A DNA stretch of 64,000 nt from Galeruca laticollis (GCA_963921935.1 OY998175.1:262935709-262999708); one strand, 5' to 3'; numbered from the stretch's first letter, positions 10,121 to 21,544 are shown. Made by a program: numbers and translations. Notes: generated by a model not told the origin, from the letters alone.

Positions 10121-10697
10121 GCACGATAGAGGGCGTATTTTTTGACGGATCGAAACCAAACTAACTTAAAAATCGGTTAGGCCAAAATCTTGGACGAGTT
10201 CGTTAATGAGCCAAATCGGCCCAGTAAAAACAAAATGGCGGCCTGTCAAAATTGAAAAAAAATCGTATTTCCTTTGTTTTTCATTTGACGCAAAAAAGTT
10301 ACTAAGCTTTTTTATAGACCTTAACACGTTCTACAACTTTTGTATTTAACATGATTCTCAAAATCGTACATTAAAACATTTATTTAAGAAAATTCATAAA
10401 TTAAAACTGAATTTGTAAGCACGATAGAGGGCGTATTTTTTGACGGATCGAAACCAAACTCGCTACAAAATCGGTTGGGCAAAAATCTTCGACGAGTTCG
10501 TTAATGAGCCAAATCGGCCCAGTAAATACAAAATGCCGGCCTGTCAAAGTTGAAAAAAAAAATCGTATTTCCTCTGTTTTTTATTTGAAGCAAAAAAGTT
10601 ACTGAGCTTTTTTATAGACCTTAACACGTTCTACAACTTTTGTATTTAACATTTTTCTCTAAATCGTACATTAAAACATTTATTTAAGAAAATTCAC
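10121..10697 (+). repeat. Two-copy tandem repeat, period 298 bp
   Basis: GCACGATAGAGGGCG starts copies at 10121 and 10419. The copies are close to identical, including AATCGGCCCAGTAAA and CTTAACACGTTCTACAAC blocks; the second lacks the last ~20 bp. It lies between the separated parts of the hAT transposase. I do not recognise the family. Confidence 0.8.
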
Positions 10698-10798
10698 AAA
10701 CTTACCAGAATTTTTTTGTTTTTGATTTGATGCCAGAATGTTACTTTGGTTTTTTGTACATCTCTATTACTTTTGTATCTAATTTTTTATTTTCGGTT

Positions 10799-12277
10799 TT
10801 ATGCAAGCATGTTACTGAGATAAGACTGTCCAATTGGTCCTGTGCCATTGGGATTTTTTATTTTTGGAGATGATTGAAAAAGTCCAAGCAAGTCTATATC
10901 AAAATCAGTAACTTCATCAGACTTTTTTTTCGAACACACTGACTGTACATTCAATTTGGGTTTGGGGTGACTATTTGTCACTTTGAGGTAAATAATAATT
11001 TTCTTTATAAATTTCTTCAAATTTATTGATTGCGTCATCTTTTAAGGATTGTCCCCATGTCGTTAAAGAATGTTTCAATTTTATGACGAGGATCCAAAAT
11101 CAAAACGATACACTATATCCAGTTAGTCCTACTGTAATGCTTAACAATTTTATCGCGAGCTGCCTAAAGGGCAAGAATTATTTTTGCATCAAGATCGTCT
11201 CTATTTTCTCCATAATCTAGTTCATGCGCCCATGTTTCTAGTTTGTCGAGTAGCATATTGATCCCAATGACCACCATAGGAAGGGTAGAATATTTCTCGC
11301 CTTCTAAAATTTTAGTTAGTGTTTTGAAACTTTGTAAATACTCACATGCTCTTTCAATAACATTCCATTCTGTATCGTGTATTCGAACATGTAAAAGAGT
11401 ATAGGTATTGTCACAAAGAATAATAATCGAACGTTTGAATTGTAACGCCCAGGATAGCATTTCCAATGTAGAGTTCCATCTGGTTTTTATCTCCAGTTTG
11501 GGAATGGTCAAGTGTAAATTTAATGAGTCGCAAAATTTTGCGAAGTTTAATTTTAACATTTCGAAGTTTTTAATTTTTTTACAAATTACCTTAACCTTTG
11601 CTATTATTGCAGTATTTTCAGATATTGTATTTTCATTATCACTAGTATCAGAGTCTTCGTCATTGTTTTCTTCAGACGTTAACTCAAACACTTGCATTAA
11701 ATCTTGGGCAGCTAAGTCAAGAATATGTGCAAAACACACATAATGCTTATTCGCACCATCAAAATTTTCTATTATGTTTCCCAATTCTTTTAAAAAAGTG
11801 AAATTACTATTAGTGTTGTCAGTAGTAAACCCTTGAATAGACTGTGTAATATTGAATTCAGCCGTTATTTTAAAAAACAAATTTGCCATTGAAAAGCCAG
11901 TATGTTTTCCTTTTGCGGGTACAAAATCTAATAAAAAAGAATGTAATGTCCAGTTACTATCAATAAAATGAACGGCTACTCGATAGTAGCCCTTCATCGA
12001 ATGAGAAGACCATCCATCCATCGTAAACGAAATTTTTGAGCCACAAGCAGTTAAAAGTATCTTGACTGAATTTTTGAAAACATCAAATTTGGAAAATATT
12101 CGTGACTTCAACTGGTTTCTTGAAGGAATTATGTTTGGATTAATGTAGTTGTATAATTGGTGGGTTATATCATCTTCAAAGAAGTTAAATGGCAAATATT
12201 TTTTTCAGTGTAGTCCACTAATAAATCCATACATATATTTTTCCTGTCTCCGAATCCAAAGTTTGCCCAGTAGAATT
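10799..12277 (-). pseudogene. hAT transposase, catalytic exon
   Basis: The main open stretch (11164-12195) holds the hAT catalytic region: FTMDGWSSHSMKGYYRVAVH (first aspartate), TTDNTNSNFTFLKEL (second aspartate), YVCFAHILDLAAQDLM (the conserved C/H block) and IKTRWNSTLEML. After a break, 11040-11160 continues with IVKHYSRTNWIYC and LILDPRHKIETFFNDMG, typical of the insertion domain end. A further segment reaches 10799. A frame change at a T-run near 12200 separates the upstream part (LLVDYTEK) from PFNFFEDD. The enzyme would cut and paste the element by a DDE mechanism in the nucleus; this copy is inactive. Confidence 0.8.
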
Positions 12278-12916
12278 CTGAAACAAACAAGAATAATTTT
12301 TGTTTTTATATAAATATATAAATGGAGACTTTAAGGGGCCCCGACATCACTCGAACGCCGCGCCGCGCAACAGCCGCTGTAGTCGCCTCTATTGTATAGT
12401 AATTCACCACGTTTTCGAGTTAAAGTCAAGTCAAAATAGTTTTTAGACGGAATTCTTGAAGGTTAAAAATATGCGGTTTGTTTTATTGTACTTAAAATTT
12501 TTATTAGCAGAGGGCTCTAGTGCTACATTTATTAAATTCGTCTTTGGTAAAAAGTTTTACACCATTTTAGCGAAACAAATCAAAAATCAAAAAATGTGGC
12601 ACAGAGCCCTCTGCTAATAAAATTTACAAATACAATAAAACAAACCGCATATTTGAACTTTAAGAATAGAGGAGATGCCGTCCAAAAACTATTTTGACTC
12701 GATTTTGACCCGAAAACGTGGGGAATTACTATACAATAGAGGCGACTATGGCGACCGCGGCGTTCGAATTTAACACGTGATATCGAGGCCTCTTAAGTAA
12801 ATTTATTATGAAGATTTATGGTGGCTGACCTATATAAGGCAAAAAATCACGGGTGCAGGCATGAAAAAGTGGGGTAAGACAGTTGTGGTTCTAGGATTAA
12901 TTGTATAAAAACTTAC
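12278..12916 (-). other. Probable intron of the hAT transposase gene
   Basis: On the minus strand a GTAAGT donor follows the BED exon (12916-12911), and a pyrimidine-rich TTGTTTGTTTCAG acceptor precedes the catalytic exon (ending 12278). The palindromic TTAA element at 12335-12792 lies wholly inside it. The reading phase across the junction could not be confirmed because of later indels. Confidence 0.45.
12335..12792. mobile_element. 458-bp palindromic foldback/MITE with TTAA duplication
   Basis: Left arm 12335-12531 and right arm 12591-12792 are near-complete reverse complements (shared blocks include TATGCGGTTTG and AGCAGAGGGCTCT), with a loop of about 60 bp. Ends read GGGGCCCCGACATCAC and, inward from the right, GAGGCCTCGATATCAC. 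TTAA flanks both sides (12331-12334, 12793-12796), the duplication made by piggyBac-type enzymes. There is no coding capacity. It is much more GC-rich at its tips than its surroundings. Confidence 0.8.
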
Positions 12917-13340
12917 CAGGTCATTTTTACAATTTTGGATCCAACGTTCTATGTTGTTATTATCACAAATACTACTTGTTCCAGAAGTTGTTACTTCCTG
13001 CGGAAATTCTTCATCATACAATTTTTTGTGGCTCTTCATTGAATGCCGTTTTATAGAAGTAGTTCCACTAGTTGGCATTTTATACCGTTGTTCTTTATTT
13101 TTACATAATTTGCACTTTGCAATTTTCATTGTTTTGGAATCGCCTGCCGCAACATCAAAAAAATCTGTATATTTCTTTTTATTGTTGATTAATTTTGCCT
13201 CGTCTACAGATTTCTTTCTCGTAGTTTTTGCAGGGGGGAAATCTTCTAAATCAGATTCACTTTGTTCTGGTACGTATTCCGAGCCGCTACATGGAAAATG
13301 TTCAAGTTCAGACATTTCGACTTCCGACATTATCGCACAA
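12917..13340 (-). pseudogene. hAT transposase, N-terminal BED zinc-finger exon
   Basis: The minus-strand frame starts near 13332 (MSEVEMSELEHFPCSGSEY). It has an acidic stretch, then a BED-type finger: CKLCKNKEQRYK supplies two cysteines and IKRHSMKSH the two histidines. BED fingers bind the transposon ends. The frame reaches a GTAAGT donor at 12916. Reading beyond the donor into the intron would add a short unrelated tail. The start was chosen as the first methionine ahead of the acidic segment; an upstream in-frame methionine at 13453 is possible. Confidence 0.75.
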
Positions 13341-13680
13341 TGCACGCACTTCAGAACAAACTTAACAAGCCAAGCGTATCTATCCTTCCAAATATGAACT
13401 ATACTATAACTGATTTGCGGAGTAGCAGAGTGCAGGTTCAGACATGGAAACAAATGGCGGTAGGGGTAGGAGGTGGGCGGTACGCTCTCAGTTATTAGAA
13501 TTGGAAGTCAACACGTTGCGCAATATAATATACAAACTGTTTGAAGAAGTTTGATTTCAAGTCCAGCCTAAAGATACAGAAATCGATTCAAGTCAAACTC
13601 TTTCACATAAATAGTTTGATTTTCAAGTCAAGTCAAGTTTGTTGAGTAAAATCAAACTAGTTTGACTTGATGCATCTCTA

Positions 13681-13688
13681 TTCAGTAA
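13681..13688. repeat. Target-site duplication of the hAT element, right copy
   Basis: TTCAGTAA, identical to 9133-9140, directly follows the terminal TGCATCTCTA. Confidence 0.9.
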
Positions 13689-14420
13689 CATTTGATTTAC
13701 ATCTACATCAAAAGGGTCTTGAGTGTCTAGATGTCAATTTGAAGTTTCAATAGGTTTTTGTTTAGTAGTGCTATGATAGCTATTGTGAGCTAAGATATCG
13801 TAAGGCATGGGTTCTTGAATGTCGAAAGAATATTCATATTTATCTCTTAACGTTCTTAAATGTTCTTTCTATGAGGATAGAATGAAAACGTTCTATCATA
13901 CCATTTGAAGAGGGATTATCCGAAGTTGCGTAATGAATTAATATTTTTATGTGTATCTACAAATCCTTTCACAAGTCCATTTTTAATTTCCGTACGACTA
14001 TCAGATACTATCATATGTGGAACACCATGGTGAGTTATGAATTTAAGTAGAGATTTGACTATATTTATTGCTGTAGCTCCGACTATGGGGTATGCTTTTG
14101 CATATTTTGAACAAGCATCAATAGAAGTCAAAAAAAAATTATCCGTTTGCTTGAAATGTATCAATATGTATAATTTCGAGAGGTTTTACTAGGGTTTGGG
14201 TTTAATAGTATGTCGGTGATATTTATTTATTTGACAATTTTCACATGAATTTCTATATTCTTCTAAGTAATTTTTTAAATTGGGCCAATAAAATGTTATT
14301 CGAATTTATTGTTCGATTTCGTTAATACCGCGGTGATTTATATGTTTTTCCTTCATGATAGATTTTTAGAATGTCGTTTTTATCATTATTGTCTGTAACG
14401 TCTGTGAATATTGTGGAACA
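13689..14420 (-). pseudogene. Errantivirus-like integrase, zinc head and catalytic core
   Basis: On the minus strand a zinc-binding head is seen at about 14200-14380 (HEGKTYKSPRY, then CENCQ), followed by the core: FFLTSIDACSKYAKAYPI with the first aspartate and HHGVPHMIVSDSRTEIKNG with the second. The first histidine block contains a stop. The core is open from 14164 to 13916, then breaks before the hAT insertion. Confidence 0.65.
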
Positions 14421-14699
14421 TTTAACTAAATTATATGCACTATTTTTAAAATTGCGTTGTAATAATGTTCAAACATATTCATAGTATATGTCTGGTGATA
14501 AAATCATACCGTATTTTATTTTCGATTTACCAAATTCTTTAAAGAATGTTATCATATTATCCTTCAAGTTGTCTAATTCAATTTCTTTTATTTTTGGTTG
14601 ATTTGGCTGATAATAGACAAATTCTAACATTATTTGGTTTTTATAGTAATTTATATAGTAGGTTATTGGGAATTCAAATATGGTGTTTTCTTGACTGCT

Positions 14700-15450
14700 A
14701 TGGATTGTTTCGTCATGTGATATTTATGCCTGAATATTTTGTTGTGGTTCTTCTGGGTTTTCTTGTGTTTTGTTTGTTTGTGGACAGAGTTGATCCATGT
14801 TTTTTTTCTAAACTTTCTTCTACGGATGGGGGTATATCTGGTATGTCGTCGTTACCAAAGTCCGAGAGTCCGTCTTCAAGTGGATTATTGTATAGGGAGT
14901 TGTTTCCGTCATCAGAGGCTTCTAATATTCTCTTAACTACTTCCACATATTTTGCTAAGCCGAATTACTCTCTTGTATGTATTACAACTTTTGAAGGGGC
15001 GTCAGCGTTTGTGTTTGATTTTCCTTCCTTGTATACAATCTCATGATCATATTCTTCTAACTTCAGTCCCCATATTATAAGTTAAGAGTTTGGTTCTTTC
15101 AAGCTGAATAACCACTGTAGCGGTTCGTGATCTGATAAAATTTTGAATTTCCTTCCGAATAAATAAGGTGAAGTATTTTACAGCCCATACTAAAGCAAGC
15201 ATCTCCTTTTCGATGGTTGAATAATTTTGTTCTGAATCGTTTAAAGTTCTGGATGCAAATGCGATTGGTTTATCTTTGCCAATTGGTCCTTGCGAAAGTA
15301 TTGCACCAATTGCAAAATTACTTTTCGGTTGTTGAATCGAAGCGTTGTGTAAAATCGGGGTATTGAAGTAAGGGTACATTTGCAAGACGATATTTACAAG
15401 TTTCAAAACATTCGATAAATTTAGGAGTATGTTCAATTCTAGCATTCTTT
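14700..15450 (-). pseudogene. Errantivirus-like RNase H and tether
   Basis: Minus-strand RNase H: KSNFAIGAILSQGPIGKDKP, IAFASRTLNDSEQNYSTIEK and EMLALVWAVKYFTLFI supply the usual Gypsy landmarks including the catalytic glutamate. It continues, after a frame change near 15050, with YDHEIVYKEGKSNTNADAPS, the typical end. An acidic linker to integrase follows (14713-14946: NDDIPDIPPSVEESLEKKHG). The first catalytic aspartate region near 15350 is frameshifted. Confidence 0.65.
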
Positions 15451-15459
15451 TTCAAACAG

Positions 15460-16020
15460 GTGGTTAATGGTTTTGTAATTCGCACAAAATCTTGGATAAA
15501 TTTCCTGTAATAACCAAGAAGTCCTAGAAATGATTTAATTTGCTTGGTTGTTTTTAGTATCGGAAAACTTTTGATGGCTACGATAATGTGTCAGGTAAAT
15601 CAGAAATATTCGGTATGGGATATTTGTCGTTTATAATTTTTTCGTTTAATTTTCGATAATCTGCGACAATTCTCCATTCAATTTTACCTGTGGGGTCGGG
15701 TATTTTCTGTACAATCCATATTGGCGAAGGGCACAGTAATTGACTGTCTCATTATACCTTGGTCTAAAATTGATCCAATTTGGTTTTGTACTTCCTCTTC
15801 ATGTATATGAGGATATCTTTGGGATTTGGTATAAACTGGTATTTCATCGATCGTCTTAATATTATGTTTTATTTGATTTGTAATCGTAAGTGGCTCATCA
15901 GGCCAATAATATTTTTGACATAAACGTGTAATTTTCTCTTTTCCTTCAACGTTCATATGATCAGTTCGAATAAAGTTTTTTATATCTATTTTTTCGTAAG
16001 TATTTTGAAGATTTGTTGGT
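15460..16020 (-). pseudogene. Errantivirus-like RT with its catalytic centre deleted
   Basis: The N-terminal part reads DEIPVYTKSQRYPHIHEEEV and, after frame changes, IEWRIVADYRKLNEKIINDK followed by YPIPNISDLPDTL. The next recognisable block (15460-15590) is already the thumb and connection (SFLGLLGYYRKFIQDFVRIT). The palm region, including the YxDD box, is absent, implying an internal deletion of a few hundred bases near 15590-15600. Confidence 0.65.
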
Positions 16021-16084
16021 AGAACGTCTGCTGAATATAAATGTTATTCATTTAAATTTATAAGATCACTTTGAAGAGGATGTG

Positions 16085-17652
16085 TCAATGTCATAGAAAT
16101 AGTTTCGTCCGTGTCAATTAGACACGCCTTGTACGCAGATGATCTAATACTATACTGCCACGGACGTTGTGTCTCCACCAAAACGAAGCTAATTCAATCT
16201 CACACATAATGTAGAATAATTAAATTCAGCTGCCGCCCCCCTCTTCATCCCCTCGTATCATGATTAACAACAAATCTATCCATCTAGTTGATCACGGCAA
16301 AATACTCGGTATAACATATGATTCATGACTTATATGGCAACAACATCTACTAGAATTAAAAGGTGAGTGTAGTAAGAGGCTCAACATAATCAAAACTCTC
16401 TCACATTTTCATTGGAGTGCCGACGAAAATTCCCTCCTTAAAATATATAGATCGCAATTACGCTCCAAACTAGATTAAAGTTGCTACATATATATTTCAT
16501 CTTCCAATATATATCTTGACCTCTTAAACCCAATACACAATACAGCACTACGTCTTTGCCTCGGAGCCTTCCGATCCAGCCCTGTTGAAAATATTTATTG
16601 CGAAGGTAATCAACCTCTCCTCTGGTTATGACGACAACAGCTGCTACACTCTTACGCAGCTTCCGTATCCTCGAACCCTTATAATCATGTATATCTCCTT
16701 TTTATATCACCTACATCCATATCACACAATGCACATCCATTATTATCAATAAAACCCATTCCATCAGTGCTAGCTCAGCTGCTTAGTGACATTAATCTAC
16801 TGCAAACAACTCTTCTCCCACTACCCCACACTCCTCCTTGGACCATTCCCATTCCTTACACGATTCGACAAACATATATCACCAAGACAACTCACAATGG
16901 AAGCTTTCAATAACATAATAGCAACAAATAATTACGATCTAGTTCTATACACTGATGCCTCTAAAGATGAAACAAGAGTAGGCTGCTCTGTTACAACGTC
17001 CCACTCTCTTATCAATTCCTCTTGTATCTCTCTTTTATGCAGCGTTGATACTGGCGAATTATATACCATTATTCAAGCCATCACTCTAACAAATATGGGA
17101 GTAGCTATATGCACAGACTCATTAGCCTCAATCTAGACTATACAAAATATATTTACTGAACATCCAGTTGCCCAAAATATCCAAAATACCTACCACCAGC
17201 TTATCACTTCCCAAAAGATATCAGTTACCATAATTTGGCTACCATCACACATCGGTATAACAGGCAATGAACTCTCAGATCATTTCGCTAAAATTGCCTT
17301 AACATCCACTGATATTACTGACTATATCAAAATATGTAATGACTTGAAGGCTAACATCAAGAAACGAACGAGAAATACATGACAATAGCACTGGGATACG
17401 AACCGTTGATTTTTAGACGAAATACAACCGTAAATCAATGGCCCTATTCTAGCTTCTACAGAACTTCCAAGGCGAGATCTAGCATAATAAAGAGACTACG
17501 AATCGGACATTTTAAGTTAAAAAACGGTTACTTGATGACATCTAGCAACCGAACCTATTGTCAAAGCTGTCAAACGTATTTGACAATAAAATACCTTTTA
17601 ACTGAATATCATCAATTCTCAGCTAGGAGACAACAGCATCAACTCTCTATAA
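16085..17652 (+). pseudogene. I-clade LINE: RT 3' half, RNase H and C-terminal zinc motif
   Basis: On the plus strand, ALYADDLILYCHGRCVST (16125-16180) is the RT catalytic box of a non-LTR retrotransposon. It is followed by the RT thumb with motifs KILGITYD and HNTALRLCLGAFRSSPVENI. A cellular-type RNase H comes next: VLYTDASKDETRVGCS (first aspartate), SVDTGELYTIIQAI (glutamate), ICTDSLASI (aspartate), and HIGITGNELSDHFAKIA. The end carries a CQSCQ zinc-like motif. An RNase H after RT places it with the I group of LINEs. Several frameshifts and stops are present, and the 5' half is missing. It abuts the errantivirus relic on its left. Confidence 0.75.
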
Positions 17653-19563
17653 GAATAGTGCGTGACATATGAACAATATGCAACAATGAGATTAGTGGGT
17701 ATTGCACGCAAATAGGAAAAGGGGCTACTAAAAAGAGTGGTAACCGCAGACATGCATGTTTCTGGCTCATTAGCCGTCCTCAGTACGGTACAACCAAGGA
17801 AGGGTGTGAAACCTGGGAGCAATGGTGTTAAATGAAACATGGGAAAATATAACAAAATTCAACAGGATAGTTAAACACAACATTTGTGTCAGTAATATTA
17901 GAAGATCTCGAATATTCGAGACAACAACCAACATAGACACGGACGTGCATATAACACTCCAGTCTAAAACTTCCGACCCAGATCAATGAAATAACAACAA
18001 GATGTACGAATAGTGCGTGACATATGAACAATAAGCAACAATGAGATTGTGGGTATTGCACTCAAATAGAAAAAGGGCTACTGAAATAGTGATAACCGCA
18101 GACATGCATGTTTCTGGCTCATTAGCCGTCCCCAGTACGGTACAATCAAGAAAGGGTGTGAAACCTGGGAGCAAAGGTGAAGAATGAAACATGAGAAAAT
18201 ATAACAGAATTCAACAGGATAGTCAAACAGAACATTTGTATCAGTAATATTAGAAGTTCTCGCATATTCGAGACAACAACCAACATAGACACAGAGGTGC
18301 ATATAACACTCCCGTCTGAAACTTCCGACCTGGATTAATCAAATAACAACAAGATGTACGAATAGTGCGTGACATATGAATAATGAGCAACAATGAGATT
18401 AGTGAGTATTGGACGCGAATAGAAAAAGGGGCTACTGAAACGATAAATATAACAGAATTCAACAGGATAGTCAAACACATTATTTGTGTCAGTAATATTA
18501 GAAGATTTCGAATATTCGAGACAACAACCAACATAGACACCGAGGTGTATATAACACTCCCGTCTGAAACTTCCGGCCCAGATTAATGAAATAACAATAA
18601 GATGTACGAATAGTGCATGACATATGAACAATAAGCAACAATGAGATTAGTGGGTGTTGCACGCAAATAGAAAAAAGGACTACTAAAAAGAGTGGTAACC
18701 GCAGACATGGATAGTTACTTTTTCTCATGTTTCATTCAACACCTTTGCTCCTAGTTTTCACACCCTTTCTCAGTTATACCGTACTGAGGACGGCTAATGA
18801 GCCAGAAACAAGCATGTCTGCGGTTACCACTTTTTCCAGTAGCCCCTTTTTCTATTTGCGTGCAATACCCACTAATCTCATTGTTGCTTAATGTTCATAT
18901 GTCACGCACTATTCGTACATCTTGTTGTTATTTCATTAATCTGGGTCGGAAGTTTCAGACGGGAGTGTTATATGCACATCCGTGTCTATGTTGGTTGTTG
19001 TCTCGACTATTCGAGATCTTCTAATATTACTGACACAAATGTTGTGTTTGACTATCATGTTGAATTCTGTTATATTTTCTCATATTTCATTCAACACCTT
19101 TGCTCATAGGTTTCACACCCTTTCTTGGTTGTACCGTACTGAGGGTGGCTAATGAGCCAGAAACATGCATGTCTGCGGTTACCACTCTTTTCAGTAGCCC
19201 CTTTGTCTATTTGCGTGCAATACCGACTAATCTCATTGCTGCTTATTGTTCATATGTCACGCACTATTCGTACATCTGGTTGTTATTTCATTAATCTGGG
19301 TCGGAAGTTTTAGACGGAGTGTTATATATGCACATCCGTGTCTATGTTGGTTGTTGTCTCGAATATTCGAGATCTTCTAATATTACTGAAACAATTGTTG
19401 TGTTTGACTATCCTGTTGAATTCTGTCATATTTTCTTATATTTCATTCAACACCTTTGCTCCCAGGTTTCACACCCTTTCTTGGTTGTACCGTACTGAGG
19501 ACGGCTAATGAGCCAGAAACATGCATGTCTGCGGTTACCACTCTTTTCAGTAGCCCCTTTTTT

Positions 19564-19566
<3 letters not shown>
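17653..19566. repeat. Inverted satellite array 1 (~350-bp units)
   Basis: Units starting GAATAGTGCGTGACATATGA begin at 17653, 18008, 18360 (internally deleted) and 18608 in one orientation. Near 18710 the orientation flips, and about 2.7 units follow as reverse complements to 19566, where a (TA)n tract starts. Shared blocks are GTAACCGCAGACATGCATG, CTGGCTCATTAGCC and GACAACAACCAACATAGACA. Short open frames inside are not credible genes. The array begins exactly at the end of the LINE. Confidence 0.9.

Positions 19567-19609
<43 letters not shown>
19567..19609. repeat. (TA)n microsatellite
   Basis: About 43 bp of TA repeats at the end of satellite array 1. Confidence 0.95.
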
Positions 19610-19611
<2 letters not shown>

Positions 19612-21320
19612 GACCTTATTGTATTTTATATAGCAATGTAATCGTTATGTGCAAGTTGCCACAATTACGGAGCACGTTGATTTTGATTGAAAAAATTATT
19701 AAAACACAAGCTAATACCCACAAAACAATACAACTGCACTTTATTTTTGCCCTACATACCCGCATCCTTCTCTATCCATTTCTGTGCCTCCGTCAACATG
19801 GCTGGTCCTTTTCTGTTATTATGTCATTGTTCCATACTCAACACTCAGTGTATAAATACATGTCTGGGAATTTGATGTACTGATCTCAATCTTCAACAGA
19901 AAAAATGTCTTAAATATTTGACCTTGGCTAGTACGTGTAATATAGCTAAGAAAGAAATGTTTCGATACATCTATTTCAATCATGTTTTCAAGGAATAAGT
20001 TATTAATTAATGAATGTTTTACAATAACATCGAAAACTGTTATAGTGAAAAAAATATCCACTCGAAATATTTTCACCTGGTTCATGATTAATTGAAACGT
20101 TAGAGCTGTGACCTCGAGCATGAAATTTTCACGTCAAACATTTTATACTGGAGTTAATTGATTTAAACGCCTCTCGTTTTTTTTTTCAAATTCAACCGTT
20201 CACTCTGAAAGGAAGAACGAACATACAGAATTCATGTTGAATTAATTTACTGTGCTTGGGAACAATTTATAAACGTCACGTGTTATGAAAAATTGCTTCC
20301 CTTGGGTATCTTTAAGCTTATCGTCTTTTTTGGGAAATTCCGTGGTTATTTCTAAATTGTTATTTATTGCCATTTGAGAGAAAAATGTTTCAGATATTCG
20401 ATACGAGACTGGTTGTGAAAGTTATAAGTTTTATTTCGGTTCTGATATAAAGGAATGATTTCGCTTACCTTGGCTTTCTGAAATGTGTGGAAAGTTTCCA
20501 AGCTAACGAACTGAGATTATTTTCAATTGGAAAAGTTTGAAATTTGGTGCAATCGTATAATTTCTAGCAAAATGAGTGCAATAAAGGGCCAAATCCTATA
20601 TCAGCTCGCGTTTTTTGTCGAATATTTATCATGTGATTTGAGAATCATGACATGCATTCAATTTTGAGTTCAAGGGAAAACCATCATCAAATAAAACTGG
20701 GAAGGTGCTTAAAATCGATGATTATGACAAGATATATTGAAAAGTGCATTTTATATCGAATAACTGCTGCAGGCCAAGAGATTAGTAAAATAATTACTGT
20801 AATCAAGTAAAATGATTATAACAGATTATAGATCAATTTAGTAAGTTTCTTTTGGAAACGGTGTAGAGGCATAATATACCATCTAAGTTTTCTCAATAGA
20901 TATCAAAAGCACTTCGAGGAAACTGGTTAAGAAATCTGAGCTTGCTTCTCAACGTTTATTCGGTCAATTTTGTGAATAAATTCTCATTTAATGGAATATA
21001 TATATATATACTTGTATGTGTCAAGGGGCTACAAATTTATCACGTTGAAATCCCATGAATCTGATAGAAATATATTTGTTTGATAGATAATGCTCTTCTG
21101 AGAAGATGTGTATATTGTTAAAGCTAGAGTTAGGTCCAATGGAACATTTGTATATAGTAATACAACATACAAGGAGATCATAACATAATCATTGGGTAGT
21201 TAAGGTTATTGTTTTCATTTTTGAAAACCCACGAGTCTCTAATGATACATATTACATTACTCAGAATATATATTTTAAATTATAAGTTTCTGTATTGAGA
21301 CTGAATACAAGAAATTATAG
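19610..21320. other. No recognised gene or repeat
   Basis: About 1.7 kb of AT-rich sequence between a (TA)n tract and a satellite fragment. I saw only short open frames without family motifs and a short TA tract at 20998-21012. It could be unique host intergenic DNA. Confidence 0.45.
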
Positions 21321-21369
21321 GTGTTAAAAGGAATACCTCGATTGTCTACTTTAGGAAAACCGTATATTC

Positions 21370-21480
21370 TGGGTATTGTAGCGTTGAAATCCGTTATTTG
21401 TGTTTTCCCATGTTTCGATCAACATCTTTGCTCCCAAGTTTCACATCCTCATTTGGACATATCGTGCCGAGAACGGCAAA
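21370..21480 (-). repeat. Satellite fragment
   Basis: TTGAAATCCGTTATTTGTG through TGCCGAGAACGGCAAATGA matches part of the satellite unit of arrays 1 and 2 in the orientation of their second halves. It is cut off by the (TA)n tract at 21482. Confidence 0.7.

Positions 21481-21481
<1 letters not shown>

Positions 21482-21541
<60 letters not shown>
21482..21541. repeat. (TA)n microsatellite
   Basis: 60 bp of TA repeats separating a satellite fragment from the PLE3 fragment. Confidence 0.95.

Positions 21542-21542
<1 letters not shown>

Positions 21543-21544
<2 letters not shown>

Larger units (their letters stand above)
9141..13680 (-). mobile_element. hAT DNA transposon, complete ends, degraded transposase
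   Basis: The ends are imperfect inverted repeats (TAGAGTTGCACAAG at left; the right end reads inward as TAGAGATGCATCAAG), flanked by a perfect 8-bp duplication TTCAGTAA. Subterminal regions on both sides are full of short CAAGTTTGACTTGA-type motifs, as expected of transposase-binding sites. Inside, on the minus strand, are a BED zinc finger exon, a catalytic exon and the C-terminal dimerisation region. A (TA)n tract, a duplicated 298-bp segment and a palindromic TTAA element have been added inside it. Length 4540 bp. Confidence 0.85.
7085..16070 (-). mobile_element. Errantivirus-like Gypsy element with env, split by a hAT insertion
   Basis: On the minus strand, RT (15600-16020), RNase H (14950-15450), integrase (13689-14420, continuing at 8770-9132) and an env gene (7169-8722) occur in retroviral order. 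The hAT element at 9141-13680 sits in the integrase C-terminus and is flanked by TTCAGTAA on both sides; removing it rejoins the pol frame region. The 5' end (LTR, gag, protease) is lost at about 16070, where an I-clade LINE begins in the opposite orientation. All genes carry stops or frameshifts. Confidence 0.75.

Noticed and set aside
9927..10145. Open frames of alternating isoleucine and tyrosine on both strands
   Set aside because: They are translations of a (TA)n microsatellite. Similar frames at 19456, 21321, 24174 and 24528 were rejected for the same reason.
11408..11743. Plus-strand frame opposite the hAT catalytic exon
   Set aside because: It is the antisense shadow of a minus-strand frame with clear hAT motifs.
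17619..19294. Many short overlapping hydrophobic frames, some with repeated cysteine and histidine patterns
   Set aside because: They recur in every satellite unit in register and have no domain; they are by-products of the tandem repeat.
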